64,000 nucleotides of DNA from assembly GCF_963678635.1 (NCBI RefSeq), contig NC_087069.1, positions 8,440,633 through 8,504,632 of the forward strand. The letters run 5' to 3'. Source of the DNA: Symsagittifera roscoffensis (Eukaryota > Xenacoelomorpha > Acoela > Convolutidae). Positions 32,091-44,100 of the stretch are shown one piece after another (position 1 is the first letter of the stretch; every line of letters begins with the position of its first letter). The notes under the pieces are model-generated. The model did not search any database, had not been told where the DNA came from, and saw only the letters and a list, made by a program, of their open reading frames with translations. The position numbers were made by a program, and so were the translations under genes.

Positions 32091-35000
32091 CTGCACAACA
32101 GAAACAATCAATCATACCAACACAGGCGAAATTGCACTTCGTTGAAAAAAGAAACAGAAAAAGTGGCAAAAAGGCGCCCTAGAATCAGTGATGACCAGAT
32201 TATAGTATTCTATTATAGTCTATAATAGCGTGGCTATCATAATGCGCTATATTGACACGTCTGTTCTATTAATAAAATTACTATAATAGAACGTTATTAA
32301 TCACAGCTATTGCCGAGCGCTGATCAAAGTAGCTAATATTTCATTGGCTGACGACTTGAAATCTCATCTTTTAGCTTACACTGTGTAACTTACACATAAA
32401 ATAACATTCGCTGCATATCCTTTTATCTGCTCGTTTTTGCTTCAGTGTTTGAAATGGCACCAACTAAATCGGCAAAACGGATTAAATTGGAATCCAATTT
32501 TTTTAGGAAATCTATTATAGAATACTATAATCAAAGTATTATAGAATTTTGAGGATTATATTCTGTAATCGACGTTAATAGGGTCATCACTGCCTAGAAT
32601 TCAACAAAATACCAAAAAAGCAGGAAAAGAAAACTAAGCCTCGATAATGATTTGCGACTATTAGAGTGTAAACAGAACACAGGTATAGAAACTGAACAGA
32701 AGATCTGCAGTGAAGTTGAAAAAAAAATTGGGTGATGTTACACACATGCGTTGCTATAGTAATCTCGCTATCGCTATCTCCTGCATTTTAAAACAGGGGC
32801 GGAGCTAACACATGCAAGAAACTGGCTACAAGAAGATTTCGGAAACTTTTTTTACAAAAGGTTATTCAGCAAAATAATGAAAGAAAAGGTGAAAATAGGC
32901 CTAGAAAAACAATCTTTTGATGAGCGTAAATCGAATCTCGTCCTGGAGATTACGCGTCTCACGTCTCCGCCATGTTCACTTGACAATAAGCAAACACTAG
33001 CAACCAGTAGATGCTATAAAATAGTCAATGCTATGCAGTAAAAGTGTCACCAAATGAGATATTTCATTTAGAAATGAGTTTAGAAAAAATATAGAATTAT
33101 GCCCGCAAAACTGTTTGAGTAAAAAACAATTGTCGTTTAAACTACTGCACATCTATCTGCACAGACGGTGATAATTTTATAAATTTTTAGCTTGTGTTGT
33201 TATTATTTCTTTCTTTCCTGCTTCAATTGCTAAGCTAGTCATATCAATTGATATGCTTAGAAACAGAAGCCTCAATCATTCCGAAAAAAAGACAAGGATA
33301 GCCGGCTATAGAAAAATCATAACTCATTCCGAAAAAAAAGACAAGGATAGCCGGCTATAGAAAAATCATAACTCATTCCGAAAAAAAGACAAGGATAGCC
33401 GGTTACTGTGCAAGTACCGCAAAATGTTCCCACCTCATTCACAAAAAAAAACTTTTTGTTCCAAAAAAATGTAGTTTTATGTGGATTGTGTGAAGAGTGA
33501 ACTATACAAACGCATAAAATGTCAGTGAATTAGACATAATCGGCATCAGTTGTATTCGACAAATGAATAACAAACACAAATTTTAAAATCGATTTTGTAG
33601 GAACTTTTTTGGATTTTTATAACCTATATATTGCCAAGTACTCGCTGAATGAAGCTTCCAAAACCAATTTTTCCGGAATGACACTAAACTTTTCTCCGCT
33701 CAAATGAAAACTGTTAGTCTTTAATAAGCCTACACGCTCGTTTTACTCACTCAAATTTGAGAAAAGCTTTACAGTTTTACTCGATGCTGGGACCATTTTA
33801 ATGTCGTTCGTATCACACTGAAAGGGCTCACACAGGATACATCACTCAACTCAATCCTATAATTATTTGTGGTATCTGACTTTGCATGGAAAACAAAAAA
33901 AATACACCCGAGGATAAAGTTTCAACCCATTTTCAATGGTCGGAACAAAAACAGCAATCAAAAAATGATTGAGTTTTTTCTGAACTATTCTGAATTTGTG
34001 GAGAAAAATTTACCGCTTCGATCCTCTTTGAATTTCAAAAAACCCTAATTATTGACACCTTTTTGAAAATAGTCAACAGACAGTTTGAAAAAAGTCAATT
34101 AATGCAGCGAAACATCAAAAAACCTATATTCATCAACTAAACGCTCTTGAAAAACTGGCTCAATAGATACTTGTTTATTCAGCTGATAAATTTGAAAAAT
34201 TAAACCCCACTTTCGGAACGGAGAGTAATTCTTACTTTTTGCGCCATTGGCAGTTACGTAATTGGAGAGCGCAATTTTCTTTTTTTTACCAAATGAATTT
34301 GAATTGAACTAGAAAAAATTAAAACTGCGAAAAAGCACTCAAGCTTAAGAAAATCCATTTCTTTCACTATACTAAACAAAAAAAATCTGTCTTCTCGGTG
34401 ACCTTTGATATTACTTTATTACACTCATGTCACACGAAAGGCACTACGGAAAACCTAAATATGAGAAGCAATTTGGAAGAGGCTAATGGCTCTACCTCCC
34501 ACTTCAATGGTCAGTGGTTCGCGTTCCACCATGATCCGCCCTTTGTTGCCAGCGGGCGAGGAAAAAACTGGTTTCAGCTCAAAAAAACTAGCAAATATTT
34601 CACACAGAGGCAAAGTTGCACTTCGCATACACAAGCAAAAATATGACCGATACTGCTACTGGGAAAAACTGAACGATAAAACTTGGAGTCTACAAAATTT
34701 CTCAAGTGACGCACGCCAATTACGACGCATTAGCAGTACCAGTCAAGAAAAAAGAAATTTACCAAGTTAGATGCCTCAATTTATAGAGCGGACGCATTTT
34801 AACTAGTATACGAAAAAGTTCATTAAAAACATCCGATCCTTCCCAGGTTCGAACCCTCTTATTTTGTTGCGGGTCTCCTTCCCTAACTCTACTACGCTAC
34901 AGATCCATGATACCTTGAAGCTAAAGTGCTATTTGTAATATAATAGTCTGTGCTAATATCCTTAGGATTGGCTTTACTTAATAACTGGTTATTGATCAAA

Positions 35001-35441
35001 ATGAACACTTTCAAAACGAACACATTTCGTCACAACACTATTTGCGTCGCAACAAAAGTTGCGACTTAGGTTGAAAAAAAAAGAGTTCATACTATAACAC
35101 AAGCCTTGATTGTGTAATTAGCGCGGGAACAGAAGCGGTTCACCTCTAAGAGCTAACCAAGTCCTAATCTCGACACCGATGTATCTTCATTAAGCTACCA
35201 GTTCGGTGCTTACTTACCTAAATTGTTCAGGCAAGATACCCTCTGCTGCTATGATAGACTCCAACACCCTTCTTTCCTCGGCATGAGTAGCTACAATCTG
35301 GCGTCTCTTATGATCCCTTTTCATCCTGTGATCTGTGTAGAATAAAAGACCACGTTTAGTCACTATATTGGATAGATTGTTCACATTGTTGCAACAACAG
35401 GATAGAATTAAGGGCAGGTTCGATAGTGGTTTGTTCAACAT
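31895..35441 (-). CDS. Mitochondrial ribosomal protein uS14m (MRPS14), two exons
   Basis: Exons 35441-35218 (74 codons plus two bases) and 32090-31895 join in phase 2 to a 139-residue protein; human is 128. It is a small-subunit protein near the mRNA entry/decoding side of the mitoribosome. The first 35 residues look like a targeting peptide (Leu, Asn, Ser, Cys). Conserved parts are KRDHKRRQIVATHAEERR, then RVMNRCRLTSRRQGREK, and the C-terminus KMSGYTRAWW, matching human LSGIQRATW. The donor TTTAG|GTAAGTAAG is strong and the acceptor is CTGTTGTGCAG. TTTTTTGTTTTCAG ends two bases before the ATG, so translation starts almost at a splice site. A hAT MITE and a SINE copy lie in the 3.1-kb intron. 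Confidence 0.94.
32186..32592. mobile_element. hAT-type MITE with 8-bp target duplication
   Basis: Perfect terminal inverted repeats CAGTGATGACC (32186-32196) and GGTCATCACTG (32582-32592). They are flanked by identical 8-base CCTAGAAT at 32178-32185 and 32593-32600. Inside, subterminal palindromes such as ATAGTATTCTATTATAG and TCTATTATAGAATACTATAA face each other. An 8-bp duplication with CAGTG ends is the hallmark of the hAT superfamily. There is no transposase. It lies about 95 bp upstream of MRPS14 exon 2, in the intron. Confidence 0.93.
32920..33075 (-). mobile_element. tRNA-derived SINE fragment (family C)
   Basis: Contains a decayed tRNA-like block (CGAATCTCGTCCTGGAGATT, CACGTCTCCGCCATGTTCAC) followed by AAGCAAACACTAGCAACCAG and GATGCTATAAAATAGTCAAT, as in the other family C copies. 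Confidence 0.5.
33285..33952. mobile_element. Family A element with triplicated left end
   Basis: The left end is present as about two and a half tandem units of 48 bases (CATTCCGAAAAAAAGACAAG then GATAGCCGGCTATAG, from about 33277, 33324 and 33374). The third runs on into GGTTACTGTGCAAGTACCGC. The right half ends TTTTCAATGGTCGGAACAAA. The stutter at the hairpin end recalls the triplicated left ends of the family B copy at 11305. Confidence 0.75.
34170..34330. repeat. Family F repeat
   Basis: Recurrent segment: TTATTCAGCTG.AAAT, then CACTTTCG.AACG, then GCGCCATT and GGAGAG.GCAATTT, then AATTTGAATTGAACTAG. Found at 34170-34330, 35728-35960, 38790-38888, 43480-43720 and 55200-55530. Most copies follow a family A or B right end, so it is probably a linked part of those elements. 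Confidence 0.6.
34855..35110 (-). mobile_element. tRNA-related SINE-like fragment
   Basis: Contains CCCAGGTTCGAACCCTC (a good B-box on the plus-strand complement) and a decayed A-box region about 45 bases on. It ends with TGCGACTTAGGTTG, the linked segment seen in family C copies. It lies just beyond the 3' side of MRPS14 exon 1 within its intron. Confidence 0.45.
35218..35441 (-). CDS. MRPS14 exon 1
   Basis: Start codon immediately after an acceptor-like GTTTTCAGAT. Carries the presequence and the KRRQIVATHAEERRVLES helix. The longer open frame starting at 35474 reads into the acceptor tract and is rejected. Confidence 0.9.
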
Positions 35442-35727
35442 ATCTGAAAACAAAAAAGTCCACAATTTTTGCACTCATAATTTTGGGACACAGAGGCGAA
35501 GCACAACAAAAAAGCAGCTAAGTCCGCAAACAATCGAAAATGTCGAAAAAACTGGATCTATCAAAATGAATCAAGCTAGTTTTAAAACAAAAAACATGCC
35601 ACGACAACAGAATGTGAAATTCGCATCGAAAGAAAAATTATCAAGTTGTAACAGCCGAAAATACATGACCCTCTAACCCTCTATGACCTATTAAAAGCTA
35701 ACGAGTCCCCCCACCCGCAAAGTTTTT

Positions 35728-35960
35728 ATTGCGCTGGAAATCTAAAAATTAAATTCCACTTTCGAAACTAGAAATCGTTCATGTTTTTTGCGCCATTTCC
35801 ACGTTCGTATTTGGAGAGTGCAATTTACGTCACTTTCAGCAGATGAATTTCAATTGGACTCAAAAAGTGCATTATACCTAAGTACATCAATATTTTAAGA
35901 CTTTTTCCTGAAAAAAAAAATCAGCAAGACCTACATAAGAGTCTTTACTACGTTCATTAC
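35728..35960. repeat. Family F repeat
   Basis: Matches 55270-55520 over GCTGGAAATCTAAAA, TTAAATTCCACTTTCGAAAC, CAGCAGATGAATTTCAATTG and AAGACCTA(C/T)ATAAGAGTCTT. Lies between MRPS14 and ASPH. Confidence 0.65.
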
Positions 35961-35999
35961 TCTTAAAAATATACAAAGTCAAGAAATCACAAATAGCAA

Positions 36000-38025
36000 A
36001 AAAGTCGAACACTTAAAAACCCGACTTCAATCGATCTTTCGGGCTTTGTCGTCGAGCATTGGTGATACAGCAGCTGAACCGTCAAAAAATCGGGTTCCGG
36101 TAACTAAAAATAACAGACGGACGAAAGTCAGAAAAGCATAACAAGTCAAGTTTGCAAAAAACAGGTCCTGGCCGGATTCGAATACTGCCTCACTTAGTTG
36201 TGTTACCTCTACGCCACATGTGCTGGACGGTTGATTGATTTTGAATTTATAGCACAGGGATTATGTTGAAAAAATTAAATAAATGGACAAAACTGAAAAA
36301 TTACAGCTAAAAAACTTCATATTTGTATCGGATGAAGTTCATTTGCAGCCCTTAGGATTCAATCAAACACTAAAAGCAACATTCAAAAAAGATGCGCGCA
36401 GCAAAAAAGAACGATTTCAAGTCAAGACGTGACAACTTAGTCGACAACAGATGAGCAAAAAATTATTTGCCGACAATTTATTTGAAAGAGAATAGTTCCC
36501 ATTAAAAAAAAGTCCTGGTCAGACTCGTACCCATGACCTTTGCTGTCTGAGGCTTCTTCGTTCCCTCCAGGCTAAGTTGGCCGGGAACGCATAGAAATTT
36601 GAATTCATTATGAACAAAGATTTAAGTGATTCAAGTGATTCTGTTTAACAAGTTGTTAGCCCCGCCTATAGAAGTCTATATTCCAGTTCGAAAGGCTTGC
36701 TAATCCCAAGCGTAATTAACAAGCTATAATAATGACAAAAAAAACCTGAGCAGAAACCCTTCACACCGAAAAAAAAATTTAAAATTCTCTGAGAACACAC
36801 ACAAACACTTTTCTCGGCCAACAAGACAAATAAGCTGAATCCTATTAAGCCGAAAAAAAAGACAAAAATTTGAAAAAAAAAATGAAATTTCAACAAATCA
36901 AGTTGTAAAATTACAACCAACATAAAAGAGCAAATTTTGATTAGACCATACATTTAAAATGATAACATGGTCAAATTATGCCCGTTGCAACAGAAAGGTC
37001 CAATAGATGAATACAGGATTACGTTATTTACGGAAAAAAGTCTAGTTCTCGATTGCAATAACATTGCTTATCGCAAGGGTAAAGAAAACAAAAGTCGAAA
37101 CGCGAAAAAAAAAATGATATAACTAGCGTCGGAGCAAATAAACCTTCGCGAAAATTATCATCTACAATCAAATATTTCTTTCAAAATACAAGAAAATTAA
37201 GTCAAATAAATTTTAATTTCGAATAATACATTTCAATTGAATTTAAAATTGAAGGTTAATCTAAGCAGAAATTAGGTTAAATTTTGTAATACCCTTGATT
37301 GTGCCATAGAAGCAAAAGGAGTAAAATAAGACATAGATTTAAAGCATTAGATGGGCAAAATATTCGAAAGTGTGCAACTATTAGAATTAAAGATAAGAAA
37401 ATCATCACGAGATAAAAACACGCTGTGAATTACATTATGAACATCGTGAATTACGAACAAGTTTCAAATTACAGGAAAAAATTGCGACATTCGAGAATTG
37501 ATATTTTGTAAGCATTTATGCATAAGTAGCACATGTAAAGTAAGTAAGGCACTGAATTAATTCTTTGACAGCAAATTTTTAAAGAAATCAGATCAATGCA
37601 AGAACTCAATGCAGATTTCAAATCAATCGTGATATTTAAAGTTTGTGATCATAATTACATTTTAATTTAAAAAAAAAAACATGAATGAAGGATTGAAGAT
37701 AGAAACAAATTTTCGAGTTTTCAGAAAATATTGCACATAAGCATAGTAGCAAGGCTCAGCTGGAAAGAACAACTAGTTTCTTTCAAATTACAAGCCCAAA
37801 TATTTCGTTCGCATATTATTTCCACTTACATTTTTGCGTTCTCTTTTAAGTTCAGTATGAATATTTCTGATCTAAGTATTCATAAGTGCTGTCCTGGTAT
37901 ATCCAATTCCACTTTTTTCTTTCTGTTTAAATTGCTTGTCTGTTTAAATACTTTCCGTCTGTCTAAAAATCTCCGTTTGAATCTTTCTTATTGTCCAAAA
38001 TAGAAGTTAGTCTTATTCTTCGATT
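36000..38025. other. Intergenic stretch between ASPH and MRPS14
   Basis: Two tRNA-like blocks with GGTCCTGGCCGGATTCGAAT (about 36163) and GTCCTGGTCAGACTCGTACC (about 36511) look like tRNA-SINE remnants on the minus strand; a similar one is at about 28850. No coding exon recognised. The 3' untranslated region of ASPH should begin at 38025 and run leftward. Confidence 0.45.
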
Positions 38026-38176
38026 CTAGATTTGGGTGAGTGTTCTCCTCTCGTCCAGAGTTAGTTCTGGGTGCCAGAAGTCCACTATGAGAACCAGTCG
38101 TGTGCTGTTCCCATTGTGCCAGACCTCGTGTTCGAATGAGTCATCGAACAAGATCATTTTGCCCTCCGCCCATTCC
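38026..38176 (-). CDS. ASPH catalytic exon h (last)
   Basis: Acceptor CTGTGTGTAG. Contains [20 protein letters not shown] and [20 protein letters not shown] before stop TAG at 38028-38026. Retains the second iron His and the 2-oxoglutarate-binding Arg. Confidence 0.97.
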
Positions 38177-41100
38177 CTACACACAGATAAACAACCAAAA
38201 GTGTACACAAACAAGGATGAAGATTTTTTCCAGCTAATTTTCCAAAACAAATATCGAATTAACGCTCTTTCATTTTCAGAGAAAGTTTGACAATTACCAT
38301 ACTTTTAATACAACTGTTTTAAAGCAAGAGAACGAGAAAATTGGTGACAGTGGGTTAAAATACTATTTTACAACCCTCTAGCTAATTTTTTCCTCCCCAA
38401 CATCTATCACTTTCTTAAGTTGAACTCTTCTTCCTTTTTGGTTACCTGGTCTCGGTGGCTACTCTGAGTTTGGGTCCTGGGGGGATTATGAGTCCCAAGT
38501 GGGTTCTGATTCTGCAGTTGGTGGGGCCAGTATGGGGCCACACATGAGTGCCAGCCTTCATCACCGAGAACTTGATCTGCACAGAAGATTCAAAAAAAAA
38601 ATTACAGCGGATATTATCAACCCAAAATAGTTATCTTCCACTCTATTAACTTATTGGTCTGTCGGCAATTGGACAAAACTTGCATTTTGATATTTAAAAA
38701 ATCAAGGAAAACTAAATCATAGCCAAAAAACATTTGGAAACCACAAAAAATAATAATTGACTACTTAATGAACACCTTTCAAATAAAAGTCCATATTCGA
38801 AAGTAAAAATCAATCACTTTTCCAGCCATTTGCACAATCGTTATTGTAGAGCGTAATTTTCTTTCCGTCTAGAATACAATTTGATTTGAAACTTGGCCGG
38901 TTACTGTGCAAGTAGCACAGAATGTTCCGACCATAGTCTTAACCAGTTCACATCCTTCGACCACCGCGACAGAAATTGCCCACAGATTCACAAACATCCT
39001 CAAGGCTGACTGGAAATCATTCGAAGCCGAGGTGGAAGCACTTGCACAGTAACCGGCTAAATTTCAAACCAAATTGTATTCTAGAAGGAAAGACAATAAC
39101 GCTCCACAATAACGATCTTCAGCTTAAGGTTGCAGCGAAGGCCGCTTATGCAAGAGGTATCCGCAATCCACGTGGACACTTTCGAGCAAGTGTAACCATC
39201 ACCATGGGGCGACCATGGTGCAAATGGCCGCCCAGCAGACTCTCCGCAAGGAGACGAAGCCGGGCCTAACCCCCTCCTTCCAACAGGAAGAGAGGCGTTT
39301 ACCACGACCACGTTGCGGGGTTTTTGGGAGCGGAGCAGACTACGCCGGCATCTCTGCTCCGAATTCTACTTATCCGCGCCAGCATTGAAGTGAACCCCGG
39401 CCCCAGAGTGAAATGATGCACCTGCAATAAAGCGATCAAAAACAGGGCAGCATCAAATGCGCAGGTTGCCACCAATACAGTCACATTCCCTGCACCTCGT
39501 TCCGGTCTCCTAAAGACTGGACCCCTGGGTAGAACTGCAAAAACTGCACCCAGTTCGTGCCAACGCGGGCATCCGTGTATGAAGAGCCAACGAGAATGAA
39601 TATTATGCAATGGAACTGCAACGGCATTGGGAACAAAGTCACGGAGCTGGCAGCCTACCTCCACTCCACAGACGTGAAAATTGCTGCCCTACAGGAGACA
39701 AAACTCGGACCGAAGAGCAAACCCCCGAACTTAGGATCCCAGTATACGCTTATCCGCCAAGACAGACCAGGTGGGCGACAAGGTGGCGGGCTTGCGTTCC
39801 TGATCCACCAAAGCGTTCTATTCACCCGTGTTGAGCCCGCTAATGCCAACGACGGCACGATGGAAGCCATGGCCATCAAAGTGAAATTCAACAACAATTC
39901 GTCAATTTCTACATCCCACCGAAAAGCAGCTGCCCAGACAACTACACCGCGTCTATCCAACCGCTCCTGCTCTCTCACGGGGTTGTCCTTGGCGATGGCC
40001 ACGACGGATCCTAGCACTCAAGCATCCTGGACCCCAGAGGGATCTCTCTGGCGACAGAAATTGCCAACTCCAACTTCGGCGTCCTCAATACAGACTCCCC
40101 CACACGCCTCCCCAGCGACGCGCAGGCCACTTTTCCAGACATATTTTTGGCCTCCCATGAGCTCCTCATTTCTGCAAGCTTGCGGACCGAGACAACGCTG
40201 AACTCCGACCACCTGCCGATCTTGATCGAACTTCAAACATCCACAATCCTCCAAAAGGCTCCCAAAAGAACTTTCACCAACATCCTCAAGGCTGACTGGA
40301 AATCCTTCGAAGCTGAGGTGGAAGCAACCTTTTCTGAGAACCTTGGCGAGAAGGACGTTTACCTGGGGGAACTCCTGCTCCGCATGGTCATTGTGGCAGC
40401 AGGCAAGCACCATATCCCTTCTGGACGTCGGCCACTAGTCACTCCTCAGCTACATGATGATGCCTCCAAACTGATGAAACAGCGAGATGAAATCAGGTTG
40501 TCGAATTCCCAGTCACTCGAGATCCCGATTCTGAACAACCGGATCCAGATGATGATCAGGCAATCGAAGACCGAGAAATATAGAGACAGTTTCTGGCAAC
40601 CTTCGACCACCGCACCGACTCGACGCAGCTCTGGAAAGTGATCAAAGCCCTGGACAACAAGATTCAGAGTCGCAACAACCAGCCGATCAAATTCAGAAGA
40701 AAAGAAAAGAAGAAACGTACTCTGACGTCACCTCAGGACATTGCCAACAAATTCAACAAGCAGTTCACATCCACCAGTACTCCAAAGACTACCGCGCGAT
40801 CACAAGAGCGATCCAAAAAACGCTCCCTGTCAGACAGCCCGACGTTCACTGCCTCCCAAGTCAGCCTAGCTATCATGAAAACAAAGAGCTCCAACGCGGC
40901 CGGCCCCGATGACATCACTATGATCCATCCGAAGCACCTAGGACCACGTGCTCTCCAGTTCCTCACAGAACTCTTCAACACGTCGATGTCGAGGTCTCAG
41001 ATACCAGCAATTTGGAAGCCATCGATCATCTTGCTTCTTCTGAAGCCTGGCAAACCTGCAGATGAAAGTGCGTCCTACAGACTAATTTCCCTTCTCTGTC

Positions 41101-44100
41101 TAGCTGTCAAAATTCTAGAAAAGTGCCTCCTTCCCACCTTGAATGAACACATGAAGCTAGCAGAGCACTAACACGGATTCCGGCCCAGACATTCAACTGT
41201 TACGGCCTTTAACGAGTTGTCCACAGCCATCGCCAACGGATTCAACCAACCTAAGCCCGCCCACAACCATTCTGGTTGCCTTGGACTTGTCAAAAGCTTT
41301 TGACACCGTTTGTCACACCACTCTGCTCGATCTCGTCAACAAGACGACACTGCCAGGAGCTGTGGTACGCTGGCTGTCGACCTATCTCCACGGACGTCAA
41401 GCCCGCACCCTGTTCAGAGATGTCCTGTCGAGCGCCCGCGTCGTCAGAACGGGTGTCCCCCAAGGCTCTGTCATCGCGCCTACGCTCTTCAATTTTTATG
41501 TATCTGACGCGCCAATTCCACCAGCGCCACTTTTTCGTATTTCGTACGCGGATGACTTCACGATTATTGCAGTTGGTAACGACATTGCGCAGATGACGTA
41601 TGACATCAAAACCGATACCTGGAGACCCTTTGTCGCTTCCTGGGGGAAAGAAATCTCCAAATATCCACGCCAAAATGCTCAGTTACTCTCTGCACACCGA
41701 ACACGAAAGAACACAAGTTAACGCCTAAGATCGTGATAAACAACCTGCGTTGGACCTTATGAAGACGCCGAAGATCCTTGGTGTCACTTTTGACACAGCG
41801 CACACCTTCACAACGCACTACAAGAACTCCGCAGCTAAGGCCAAGGGTCGAGTCAACATAATGAAAGCGCTATCTGGGACCTCCTGGGGCCAAAGCAAGG
41901 AAAAGCTCCTGACAACCTTCCAAGCCATCGTCAGACCGGTTCCAGAATACGTGGCACCAGTGTGGGCACCCACCATCGCGGACAAAAACATCAACCGTCT
42001 CCAGACTGTCCAGAATTCCGCTCTCCGTATCGCCACCGGATGCCATCTGATGTCACCGATCGAACACCTCCACAGTGAGTGCATGATCCTGCCCATCAGA
42101 CGACACATCCGGATGCGCTCGGTGCAGATGCAGCTAGCGAATCATCTGACAGACCACCCTGGGCAACGTCTGTTGAATGCCATTACTCCCACCAGACGAT
42201 AGATGAAGGCCACATTACACTTCAGATACAAGCGTTTCATCTCAGCCCTCTAAGACGACGACGACATTCGGACCCACAAGATCTGTATCAGACGACAATT
42301 ACAAACAAAAGCTTGCTCAAACAGATCCACACAAATGAAGTAGAAGACACGAGCGCCAATTTCGAAGACTCTGCAATCTTAAACGCGCCAGTCCCGAATA
42401 TAGACAAATCAGAGGAAAAACTGCCAAGAACGACGAGGAGGACACTATCGCAGCTCCGCTGTAGTTACAGCGTATTCCTAAACTCATATCAACATAGAAT
42501 AGACCCGTCATCGTCAGAACTATGACCCCTCTGCGATTCTACAAGCCACACGACGGTCCACCTATTCTCATGCCCTTCGAACCCTTCATCTCTAACCACG
42601 ATATCACTCTGGACAAGGCCCGTGGATGCGGCCGGTTTTCTGAAACTCCCAACAACTCATGACGACGTGGAAAGGGATGAGCGCCCCACGACCAGATGAA
42701 GACGACAACAACAACAATAACTATAGTCTTAAAAAATACAACCAAGTTATTTCAAATTATTGTCGTTTTGTGGCGTGGTGTGATAAAAGGAGCTGAACTT
42801 TTTAAATTTTGAAAAATTTGATCCCACTAGAGGCGCTTAAACACTCAAAGTAAATAAACATTACCTAAGTAAGACTACGCTTTTACGTTTTAAATTAAGC
42901 CAATGTAAGCTTTTAAGCAATTAATCAATTAAAATAAAACTGCTCGCTCGCTTTATTCGCTCGAAGACGAAAAATAAAAAATTTCAAATCGGTTTTTCTC
43001 GACACTGTGAAAACTTTTTTGAAATATGTTTACGTGGTTCCTTCATGACTGTAAGGGCTTTAATATAAAATATCACTCAAAACAGTCCGATGACTATTTG
43101 TGATATCTGATTTTGCGAGGAAAACAAACTAAAACACACCCGAATACAAAGCTCCTCCCCATGTTCAATGGTCGGAACGAAAAAAGATTTGAGCGTGAGC
43201 AACATTCAATTACTTTTCGCGAAAAAAACTACGCAACCTCAATAAGTGTCTTCACTCGTTCACTGACACTTAAACAAAAATGAAAAGTTGCAAAATTGTA
43301 ATAAACGCAACGAAACTGGAAAAAAAACCGACTTGTTTTTTTTTAAAAACCTTCAACCTTTTAACTTCGAAGAGAAAATTATATGATCTTAAGACTCTTG
43401 GAATTTCGAGAAAAATTTATGTTTGGCACTTTTTTGATAAAATTAACCCAACTTGAAAAAACTCAATCAATATGTTCAATTTTTTATTTCGCTGGGAAAA
43501 CTGAAAATTAAATTTCACTTGGAAGTCGATCACGTTTTTCGTGAACTTTAAACTTTTGTTGTTCGATAGTGGATTATGTCGTCCTTTTAACAACTGAACT
43601 TAAAAAGTAATCACAAGTCAGACCGCGAAAAATCAAAATTGAGCGTGAACAAATTTTAAGACTTTTTCCTGAAAAAAAAATCAGCAAGACCTATATAGGA
43701 TTACTCATTAAGCTGAACAATCTTAATCAGTGTCTCTAGCGATAAAAACAAAATATTTCGTATTATGTTCTTGAACTTTTTCTTTTCAATAATGTACAGA
43801 AGACAACAATCACTCCTTTTTTGGGGTGTTTTCTGTTATACGGCCCGAAACTGATCTTTTTGTTATTTTGAAAATTGCATCATAACTCTCAAAGTTTATT
43901 GGTTGAAATCATTAACAACTATTTTCAGCAAAATAAATCAAGATTTTCTCATTAACAACAGAAGCTGCAATGTGGCAATTTCGCAACTTTGGGCCGTATA
44001 CGAGAAAAGACTTCTTCTGACCTGTCCTCTTTTGCAAGAGGTGGCATCTGGTATTCGCCTGAGTAGTTCACAAGTGAAGGGCGTCTTCTCACAGGCACTC

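Larger units (their letters stand above)
38943..42722 (+). mobile_element. Jockey/CR1-like LINE with 10-bp target duplication
   Basis: Full extent is bounded by ATAGTCTTAA at 38933-38942 and 42723-42732. In order: a rearranged 5' part, a Cys-rich PHD-like finger near 39440-39550 ([14 protein letters not shown]), an APE endonuclease, a reverse transcriptase with YADD, and a C-terminal region. The 3' end is (GACAACAACAACAATAACT), an AAC-type tail. GC content is clearly higher than its surroundings. Frameshifts and stops make it inactive. It sits in an ASPH intron, opposite in strand. Confidence 0.93.

Noticed and set aside
39081-39311. Minus-strand frame at the LINE 5' part
   Set aside because: Antisense to the inverted target DNA and LINE leader; no motif.
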